A stretch of DNA of 64,000 nucleotides from Stratiformator vulcanicus (GTDB taxonomy: Bacteria; Planctomycetota; Planctomycetia; Planctomycetales; Planctomycetaceae). Numbering within the stretch: position 1 is the stretch's first letter; every line of letters begins with the position of its first letter. The stretch lies in assembly GCF_007744515.1 (NCBI RefSeq), contig NZ_CP036268.1, positions 374,824 through 438,823 of the forward strand, given 5' to 3'. The position numbers and the translations under genes are program-made. Below are positions 53,356 through 60,822 of this stretch, one piece after another. Under the pieces are notes generated by a model. It did not search any database, was not told the origin of the DNA, and saw only the letters and a program-made list of their open reading frames with translations.

Positions 53356-55539
53356 ATGTCACCGATTGAACGGCTTCTTGAGCGAGTTGACGAAACGAAG
53401 AATCGCTATAACGAGCGAGAGCAGCCGCGGGAGCAGGCGACGGAGCGGCTCGAAAAGCGGGACTTCATCGGAGCGAACGAGGACGATGTCGTCCGTCGGC
53501 GAATGGAGCGGCTCGGGGCTCCGCCGGAGGCAACGGCGGGGGTCGGGACTCGATCGTTTTCCGCGCCGGAAGTAGCGCCGGCCGCCGGGGCCCGTGCCAT
53601 TATCGAGAATGTCACGCTGGAACGGATTCTCGGTTCGAACGACCTGATGCCGATCGCCTTTCTGGCCCTGGGACTACATCGTGCCCGGAGCGTGGGGCGG
53701 ATTCATATTAAAGACAGTCGCGGCAATCGCCTCGGCCACGGCACCGGATTTCTCGTCTCGCCGCAGTTAATTCTCACCAATAATCACGTGCTCGAAACAG
53801 AGCAGGACGCCGCCGGGAGTGAAATTGAATTCGACTATGAACTCGACCTTGCCGGAAAGACGAAGCGGAGCGTTTTCTTTCGGCTGAATCCGTCAGCCTT
53901 CTTCCTCACCGATCGGAGGCTCGATTTCACACTGGTGGCGGTGCAGCCCGATGGCGGATCAGCCCGCAAGCCGGAGGATTGGGGCTGGAACCGGCTTTCA
54001 GAGACCGAGGGCCTGCTCGTCAAGGGCGAATATGTCACGATTATCCAGCACCCTAGCGGCGAGCCGAAGCAGATCGCATTACGTGAAAATCAGGTGATCG
54101 ACCTGCTCGACGACTTCGCCCACTATAAAACCGACACCTCCCCGGGCTCCTCAGGCTCCCCCGTCTTTAATGATCAGTGGGAGATCGTGGCCCTGCACCA
54201 CTCCGGCGTGCCGGAACCTCACCCGGACGGCGGCTACATGTCGACCGACGGTCGCAAGTGGGAGCAGTGGATGGGCGAGCACAAACTAAAGTGGATCGCC
54301 AATGAGGGAGTTCACGTTACGCGGATTGCCGGTTTCATTAAGGATCAGTCGTCGCTCACTGCTGCGCAGAAGCGGCTGCGGGACGACCTGTTTAACCTTG
54401 AATCGCCGCTGCCGACTACGATTCATCTTCCCGATGACGGGAGCTCCGACCAATCGGCGATATCGCTCACGGCTCGCCCCCGACAATCGGAGCAGAATCC
54501 CTCAGCCGGGCATATGACGCCGGGCTCTTCCGTAGCGTCGGCAGCCGAAATCAGTTTTACGGTGCCGCTGCAGGTGAGCATCTCCCTCGGCTCCCCCCTG
54601 ACGCCGCCCGCATCCGGAGCCTTCGGCGGCCCGTCCACGCCTATAGACAGGCCGCAGTCGGTCACTCCTCCCACAGACAATGAGGGTATGCAGCAGGCGC
54701 TCGCGGAGTTGGAGCAGGGGCGTCGCCGCACTTATTATGATGGAGGACAAGATCATCGCGACCGTGACGAGTATTACCGCGACATCGACGCCGAGAATCT
54801 CTCCCGCCGTGACTTCTTCGAAAAATTAAGCCGCCTCCTGAAATCGACGCATGCGAATCAGCCGAAGTACGCCCCAAGCCAACATGTCTACCCTTGGGTC
54901 GATCTCCACAAGGACGGCATGCTCCGCAGCATTTATTCCGGTAAGGCCTACGATCCCGCCGAGTTCATCCGCGAAGACTTCCGCATTGAGGAGGAGAGAA
55001 CGCAGGTTCTTAATGGAATGTTGCGTGCGGAAACCTTTACCGCCGAACGAATGGAACAGGAACTCAACTTGCTCGAAGCTCGGCTGCCTTACAATTGCGA
55101 GCACGTCGTGCCACAGAGTTGGTACAATAAAAAAGAGCCGATGCGGGGCGACCTGCACCACCTCTTCGCTTGCGAGTCAGGCTGCAACAGCTTTCGCAGC
55201 AACATCGCCTACTTCGACTTCTCCGACTTCGAAGAAGCCGAGCGCACAGCGTGCGGTAAGCGGCTGAGTAACAAGTTTGAGCCCGTCGCGGGCAAGGGGA
55301 CCGTCGCCCGCGCGACGCTCTACTTCCTGCTCCGCTACCCCGGCAAGGTCGACAGTCCGGAGGAGTTTCCTGCCGAACGCATCAGCACCCTCCTCCAATG
55401 GCACCACGACCACCCGCCCAATGAATACGAACGCCACCGCAACCAGGCGATCTTCGAGATGCAAGGGAATCGTAATCCGCTGATCGATTGGCCGGATTGG
55501 GCGGGGAGAGTGGAGTTTACGCTAGCAATTGCGACCTAG
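53356..55539 (+). CDS. Trypsin-like protease fused to endonuclease I, with TVPLQV peptide
   Basis: A 727-residue protein from ATG 53356. Residues about 115-280 form a trypsin-like protease with His144 (LTNNHVLE), Asp190 (RRLDFTLVAVQ) and Ser266 (PGSSGSPVF). Residues about 345-460 are a Pro/Ser-rich linker carrying FTVPLQVSISLGS at 401-413. Residues about 500-727 form an endonuclease I (EndA/NucM type) with CEHVVPQSWY, RGDLHHLFACESGCNSFRSN and a conserved TYF-like region. No signal peptide, so the nuclease would attack host or invader DNA inside the cell. It is transcribed divergently from operon B across 198 bases. Probably a protease-released or protease-gated nuclease effector. Confidence 0.88.
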   Translation: MSPIERLLERVDETKNRYNEREQPREQATERLEKRDFIGANEDDVVRRRMERLGAPPEATAGVGTRSFSAPEVAPAAGARAIIENVTLERILGSNDLMPIAFLALGLHRARSVGRIHIKDSRGNRLGHGTGFLVSPQLILTNNHVLETEQDAAGSEIEFDYELDLAGKTKRSVFFRLNPSAFFLTDRRLDFTLVAVQPDGGSARKPEDWGWNRLSETEGLLVKGEYVTIIQHPSGEPKQIALRENQVIDLLDDFAHYKTDTSPGSSGSPVFNDQWEIVALHHSGVPEPHPDGGYMSTDGRKWEQWMGEHKLKWIANEGVHVTRIAGFIKDQSSLTAAQKRLRDDLFNLESPLPTTIHLPDDGSSDQSAISLTARPRQSEQNPSAGHMTPGSSVASAAEISFTVPLQVSISLGSPLTPPASGAFGGPSTPIDRPQSVTPPTDNEGMQQALAELEQGRRRTYYDGGQDHRDRDEYYRDIDAENLSRRDFFEKLSRLLKSTHANQPKYAPSQHVYPWVDLHKDGMLRSIYSGKAYDPAEFIREDFRIEEERTQVLNGMLRAETFTAERMEQELNLLEARLPYNCEHVVPQSWYNKKEPMRGDLHHLFACESGCNSFRSNIAYFDFSDFEEAERTACGKRLSNKFEPVAGKGTVARATLYFLLRYPGKVDSPEEFPAERISTLLQWHHDHPPNEYERHRNQAIFEMQGNRNPLIDWPDWAGRVEFTLAIAT

Positions 55540-55614
55540 AAGAGCCAAATTTGAACAATCGTTTACAGTTCACCCACAATTGTCCGTCAGTTAACACTTC
55601 GAAGGAGTCAAGAA

Positions 55615-56361
55615 ATGGTTTACCGCCTTGTGTCGATAGTGACCGCGATCTTGCTGATGAGTGTGTTTACGCCGCATTTCTCTAATGCCCAAGAGAAGAC
55701 GATCACCAATAGGACCGCGTCGCCGCTACGACTGACACTTTCCACACGGCAGGGCAGACGGTTTACAAGCCCCCTTTTGGAAAAGAACAAATCATGGAAA
55801 GCGGACATCCCTCGTGGCAACTATGATGCTGTTGTGGAATATCCAAACGGCGTTTCGGCGCAGTTATCGGACGGCACAATGATAACTCTCCAGCCAGGGC
55901 ATCGCGAGCAGTTCGGGCAGCTTTCATTTACCGATCCAAGAAAATCAGTCGCAAATCTTTCGCGCAAGCTTGTCGAGTCAACCGTTCTTCGGGAAGACCC
56001 CACCTCTGGCGAAATCAGGCAAGAAGTAAGGGGTCGTTTCGTTTACTTGGCCGTTTTGGGAGCCCAGGACATCAACCAAGATGGGCTGAGGTTTGGCATC
56101 ACATTAACAAACCATTCCCGAGGAGTCCGGATTATCAAGGCTCATGCGAACATGCCGTCGCGAAACTGTGCGGACGCCAATGGACAGCGGGGCTTAAGCC
56201 TAGAGACCAATGATATTATCACCCATGTCAACGGGCGACAGATTACGGGTTCAGCATCGATGCTGAAAGCCGTTGCCGAGTCACCCCAAGACATGACTTT
56301 TCGGGTACTCGATCGAAACACTGGGCGTACAATGCAGCTTTCGACGCTTCTCGCTTGGTAG
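55615..56361 (+). CDS. Secreted beta/PDZ protein
   Basis: A 248-residue protein with AAGGAG eight bases before the ATG and a signal peptide ending PHFSNAQ. The mature start KTITNRTASPLRLTLSTRQG and the segment GNYDAVVEYPNG match the beta module of the proteins at 39492 and 50280. Residues about 155-240 form a PDZ-like domain (GLRFGITLTNHSRGVRI, GLSLETNDIITHVNGRQITG). It is in the same orientation as the protease-nuclease gene and convergent with the TIR-transmembrane-helical gene, 66 bases away. Likely a periplasmic partner of one of the TIR receptors. Confidence 0.78.
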   Translation: MVYRLVSIVTAILLMSVFTPHFSNAQEKTITNRTASPLRLTLSTRQGRRFTSPLLEKNKSWKADIPRGNYDAVVEYPNGVSAQLSDGTMITLQPGHREQFGQLSFTDPRKSVANLSRKLVESTVLREDPTSGEIRQEVRGRFVYLAVLGAQDINQDGLRFGITLTNHSRGVRIIKAHANMPSRNCADANGQRGLSLETNDIITHVNGRQITGSASMLKAVAESPQDMTFRVLDRNTGRTMQLSTLLAW

Positions 56362-56427
56362 TCGAGCTCCAATCCACCACATTCGAGCGATTTTCGATGC
56401 AAGATACGTTTGCATTAAAATAGCGGC

Positions 56428-59037
56428 CTAAGACGGGAATGCACGGAACCATTCCTCGAATTCATGTCTTGCAAATCGTAATAACTCTGCCACGGCTGCC
56501 TGTCGGCGGATCCTGCCGATTATCTCAAAGGTCTCGGCGTCGACGTCAGTCTCTAATATGTTGTCGACTAATCGCCTGGCGGTGATTATTTCGTTGCAAG
56601 CCAGAGACAACTTCTGTCGAAAAAGGAGGCCCAGGGCTTTCTCCTGACGTAAATGCGCTAGATGTAGTCCGGCAAGTCGAGCCCGCTGTGCGGCGTGCGG
56701 ATTATGGAGTGTCTCGATACGACTGATTGCCTCGTCGAGGGCGTTTAGGCCAGCCGCAGGCTCACGAATTAGGGCGAGGTCACGTGTTGCTAGGATCGCT
56801 TCTACAAATATTTGATTGTTATCTGGATATCGTATTGTCGCGTCGATGGCCAACTCGGAAAGCCTAGTGATTACACGTTCTGTTTCGTACCCAAGTTGTT
56901 GCAAGGAGAAATACGCGTTCCTGAGAAGTTCCAGCAGCCTTTCGCGATGGTTTTGCGAAGTTCCCGCCGTATGGCTTGTGCCGAGAAAACTCTCAGCAGA
57001 GTCGCAGAATGTCCACAGTCGATCGGGCGATGCGTTTGGACCGTCAGCAAACAATTCGAGGGTAATTATTCCAAAGAGTTCAAGAATGCGTGGGTCGCGA
57101 GGCATGTCGATTGCCAACCGCTTTGCCACCCCCCACGCCGTGTTTCGATTCGACGGGGCTCGATCTCGAATCTGGCTGACCAAGTCGAATGTCTTTTGTC
57201 GAAGCCTTCTGCAGGATTCATCGTCTAGATGTGGTCCGAACTCTTCTATGGCCACATCAATCCATCTGATCCATGATTCTAACTGCTCCATCGTAGGATG
57301 TTTTGCGGCCGATTGCTCAATTGAGAGCATCAATTCGTGTGCATGGACCAAATGCGAGAGAATTTGCACATTGGTAAAAGGCGAGTGCTCTTCAGCGTAG
57401 AGTTGCATCCCGGTGTTGAGATTCTTGATGCCTGTTACTGCCAAGACGCGAGCCGATCGGTACTCACTGTCCGACAATTGAATGCGAGCGATTGCTAAGC
57501 GAATACTGCCAGCCTTGCGATAGAAATTCCAGAGAGCCGGATTTGAGTCGGGATCGTGTATTTCGATCGCGGTTTCGACGTGAGATAAAGCCCGAAAGAG
57601 TCGAGCGACTGGTTCTTCCTGAACTTCGTTGTCAGCGTTTGCTATTTCGGAAAGCGCCATTTCGGTTGAAGCGAGGTTTAATAGAAACCAAGAGCGCATT
57701 GGGTGATCATGCAACGAAGCAAGCTCGTTCTCAAGTGTGTAAGCTTCGGTAAGCAATTCATCCCAATTACTTCGTGGTAAAAATGATCGCTTCAGCCTAG
57801 CGAGATTACCCAAAGCGACTGACCGTTGACGTTTTTGCATGGTAGCTACTTCGTTATTTTTTGCTGCGAACTTGCACGCTTTCACTGACGCCTCATACGC
57901 CTTAATTGCGTCTTCATGCCTCGCGTTTTGAGAGAGAACGCGACCGTAATTATTTAGCACAAAAGCCATTTGTATTCGGTCTTCGCCTCGGCTATCTGAA
58001 GTGGAAGTTAGCTCTTCGCAGATCACAATAATAATTTCAAAGAGTTGCGCTGAATTGTCGATGGCTCCAATATCTCGCAGGTTTTCGGCAATCACAATGT
58101 AAGCGTCGACGAGCCGGCGTAGTGATTCCGGCGACTTCTGTAAGTCATTGGTGATGCTTTTCATCCGTGATATCGCATCTGAGATCACTTGGGTGCGAAG
58201 CGAATTCGTCTCGGCATTCGGCTGGAGGCCCGCAGTGTTGATCGCATTCAACGTGTCGATCAAACTCTCGCCTTGGTCTCCAATACTCTTAATCGCTGCT
58301 TCTGTGCGTGAGGCAGCGACCTGGTTTTGTACATACGAAAATGCACCCGTGGCGAGCATTCCAATGAAAAGGATGCCAATCATGCACAGTGAAAGTGTGG
58401 CGGCAACTTTGAAGCGACGATGCTCTCGAACATCGGTACCGATCAACTCATCTTTCGGCACTTTGTGAATCGCTGCAGCAAGTGTCGCGACAGCATCAGC
58501 GAACTTCGGATGTTTTAGCGATCGGTCTTCTTCTGACTCGACCCAGCGTAAATCGATGAAGAGGGGTTCATGCTCAAAAACGTTTTGAAAAGTGTTCGGA
58601 AGGCTGTTTGTTTTATTCCAGTCAAAGTCCTGTTTGGCACCGTCCCATCCGATCTCTCCGTCGGATAATACAATCAGCACATTTTGCGACTTCCTGTGTT
58701 CGCACCAGAATTCGGCTTCGCGTGCAACCCACGGTGACTCAGAAGCTGCTTTGCTGGCAATCAATATGAAGTACTCGGAGGAAGCTAGGTTTCGCCGCAA
58801 GAGAGGCCATAGTTCCGGCGTTGCTGAAAGACTAGTGAAGTCGCGAAACAACCTAAGCGCGCGGCGACGATACCACTTCTTTCCAAAACGTGTAAGAGAA
58901 TACTGAAGGGCGGTGGCAAGCGCACTATCTGCTCTCTGACTGTACGAGATAAATCCATCAAATCGGTCAGCTTCCAGGACAGCGGCTTCGTGCTGGGCAT
59001 CCTGTACCTGCGAATCATCGAATTTTTTCATTGCCAT
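56428..59037 (-). CDS. TIR-transmembrane protein with large helical-repeat domain
   Basis: An 869-residue protein. The TIR domain spans about residues 25-150 (FDGFISYSQRAD; SEYFILIASKAASESPWVAREAE with Glu107 at the catalytic position). A membrane segment lies near 211-232 (LSLCMIGILFIGMLATGAF). The remaining 630 residues are helical with TPR-like pairs (IQMAFVLNNYGRVLSQNARH, DAIKAYEASVKACKFA) and lie outside the inner membrane by this topology. Base composition is AT-richer than the backbone, fitting acquisition by transfer. It resembles the other TIR-transmembrane proteins in the window in layout. Ligand and activity are unknown. Confidence 0.82.
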   Translation of the reverse strand: MAMKKFDDSQVQDAQHEAAVLEADRFDGFISYSQRADSALATALQYSLTRFGKKWYRRRALRLFRDFTSLSATPELWPLLRRNLASSEYFILIASKAASESPWVAREAEFWCEHRKSQNVLIVLSDGEIGWDGAKQDFDWNKTNSLPNTFQNVFEHEPLFIDLRWVESEEDRSLKHPKFADAVATLAAAIHKVPKDELIGTDVREHRRFKVAATLSLCMIGILFIGMLATGAFSYVQNQVAASRTEAAIKSIGDQGESLIDTLNAINTAGLQPNAETNSLRTQVISDAISRMKSITNDLQKSPESLRRLVDAYIVIAENLRDIGAIDNSAQLFEIIIVICEELTSTSDSRGEDRIQMAFVLNNYGRVLSQNARHEDAIKAYEASVKACKFAAKNNEVATMQKRQRSVALGNLARLKRSFLPRSNWDELLTEAYTLENELASLHDHPMRSWFLLNLASTEMALSEIANADNEVQEEPVARLFRALSHVETAIEIHDPDSNPALWNFYRKAGSIRLAIARIQLSDSEYRSARVLAVTGIKNLNTGMQLYAEEHSPFTNVQILSHLVHAHELMLSIEQSAAKHPTMEQLESWIRWIDVAIEEFGPHLDDESCRRLRQKTFDLVSQIRDRAPSNRNTAWGVAKRLAIDMPRDPRILELFGIITLELFADGPNASPDRLWTFCDSAESFLGTSHTAGTSQNHRERLLELLRNAYFSLQQLGYETERVITRLSELAIDATIRYPDNNQIFVEAILATRDLALIREPAAGLNALDEAISRIETLHNPHAAQRARLAGLHLAHLRQEKALGLLFRQKLSLACNEIITARRLVDNILETDVDAETFEIIGRIRRQAAVAELLRFARHEFEEWFRAFPS

Positions 59038-59259
59038 GACTCTAAACAGCCGGTTAATGCCATTCGAACAGCCTTAGTCAGCTTGCGCGATACCGGCAAA
59101 AACATCACTATCGTTGAGGTAAAAATATGTTCGATCGATGAAAAACTGGAGAATTTGGGCATGAAGTGTGGAATCAAAACTCTACAAGTAGACAACGTGA
59201 GCTTATTGGAGCTTGATTGAAGTGACACCTTAAGGGCGACATACCCTACCGGTGGTTAT

Positions 59260-60451
59260 GTGACACGTTTCAATCCGAACCTGGAGATCAAAATTGTCTG
59301 GCACCCGGCTTTCGCCTCCGGCGAAGCCATCGCACGTCACCTCTTCGCCCGGCTCTCGCGTGATCTGAGCGTGCGACGTCGCGGGGGATCGGAATTCCGG
59401 TCCGGTTTCGCTGCGTTGTTGAAGACGGCCGGGATCGGCCGAAGGCGATCTCATTCGACGACTGTCAGCGGTCGGCGGTGGTCGTACTCGTCTCGGATGA
59501 GATCGTCGTTGACGATCCGTGGGGCGAGTATGTCGCCGAGTTGTGGGAACAGACGCGTGACCCGGTCGGGCCGCACCGGTTATTGCCGGTGGCTCTTTCG
59601 GAGCATGCGTTTAACCTACATGCGGAAGTCGGGGCGGCAAACTTCATTCGTGCGGCGTCACTACCGACCGAAGAGCGTAACGGGTTTATCGCGGACTCGG
59701 TCGTGCATGAACTGTGTCAATTGCTACTGAATCGGCCCCGTGTCGATGGCGAAGCGGATCCGTCGAAGGCGGAGCGGACTCCTGCCGTGAATGTATTTTT
59801 AAGTCATGCCAGTGTTGGCGGGCGTGGACTGGTTGAAGGGTTCCATCAGCATCTGGTCGCGAGCTGCCCGCTCAACGCATTTATCGACGTGCGGACATTG
59901 CGCCCGGCGAAGATTTCACCGTACGGCTCGGCAACGGAATCGGCGAATCGTCGTTACTCCTGATATTCCTCACCGATCGCTATAGTTCTCGCGAGTGGTG
60001 CCGATTCGAGGTTCTCGAAGCCAAGAGGCGGGGGCTGCCGATGCTTGGCGTCGACGCCCTGAACGAGGGCGAGAAGCGTTCCTTGCCTTATGTGGGGAAC
60101 GTACCGACCTCGCGCGTCGAGCCTAACGCAAATGGGCTGACCGAAGCCGACTGCGAACACATCACGGCTGCGCTTCTGACCGAGGTGTTGCAGCGGACCT
60201 ACTTTGAAAAGCATACCGAAAATCTGCTGGACTTGTTCGGCTTGCCTTCGGACCTGACAATTATGAGCTGATCGCCAGAGTTGTTGGCCGTTCTGCAGGA
60301 AGCCCGAAGGAACGATAGGCTCTCGGGAATACTTTATACCGACCCGCCGTTGGGGACGCAGGAAATGAGCGTGCTGCGCCAGTTCGACGATGCACTCCGC
60401 GTCGCCACGCCGCAAACAATGTTTCACGTCTTCGGGGAGGCAAATCTATGA
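59260..60451 (+). pseudogene. Decayed TIR gene, paralogue of the TIR-SLOG-CHAT N-terminus
   Basis: Three consecutive frames reconstruct one protein. It begins at GTG 59260 (FNPNLEIKIVWHPAFASG). It shifts frame at the G-run near 59390 (continuing IPVRFRCVVEDG and SAVVVLVSDEIVVDD), shifts again near 59910 (LRPA then EDFTVRLGNGIGESS, SREWCRFEVLEAK), and meets an in-frame TGA at 60269-60271 before SPELLAVLQEARRNDRLSG and a final stop at 60449. The TIR blocks NVFLSHAS and SREWCRFEVLEAK match the intact 1206-residue protein, as does PELL-TPQTMFHVF against PELL-TPLTAFRHF. The final stop overlaps the next start (ATGA). The gene is dead unless these are assembly errors. Confidence 0.75.
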
Positions 60452-60822
60452 CGACTCCCGCCCGCCCCTGGTCGACCGACCGCAGCGAACTCCCGCTCGC
60501 GGAGCTTGCCGTCGGTATTTCGATCTCGGAAGCCGACGAAGAGGAACTGAAGCTACTCGGGCTCGGCGAGGCATTTCAGCGTCAAAATTTTCCGATCCCG
60601 GCGAAGACGGGAGAGAGCGACTTCATCGATGCGTTTAACCAAGAGCATCCCGACGAGGCGATCGACTGCCCCGCCCTTGTTTTCGCTTTCCAACGATCCG
60701 GCGTTGCCGGACAGAACAACCGTCTGACCGCCGCGGAGAATCATGTCCTGTTCGAGTCGGACCGCATGGAGGTGATTGTCGCCTTGGTGCTCAAAGGGCT
60801 GACGCAGGTGGCTGCCGGATAG
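60448..60822 (+). pseudogene. SLOG-domain gene remnant with internal deletion
   Basis: A 124-residue frame with GGGGAGG seven bases before ATG 60448. The start (LAVGISISEADEEELKLLGL) resembles the first strand and helix of a SLOG domain. The end (NNRLTAAENHVLFESDRMEV, ALVLKGLTQV) matches the SLOG end of the 1206-residue protein (NGLSVAENRMLFDSRDP, IMKGLLAV). The central nucleotide-binding part, including the GGD block, is missing, so it is probably non-functional. It is coupled to the decayed TIR gene, showing that the ancestral system had TIR and SLOG on separate chains. It converges with and overlaps the next gene by 32 bases. Confidence 0.68.

Noticed and set aside
60041..60271. A separate 76-residue gene
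   Set aside because: It is the third-frame piece of the decayed TIR gene, without its own ribosome-binding site.
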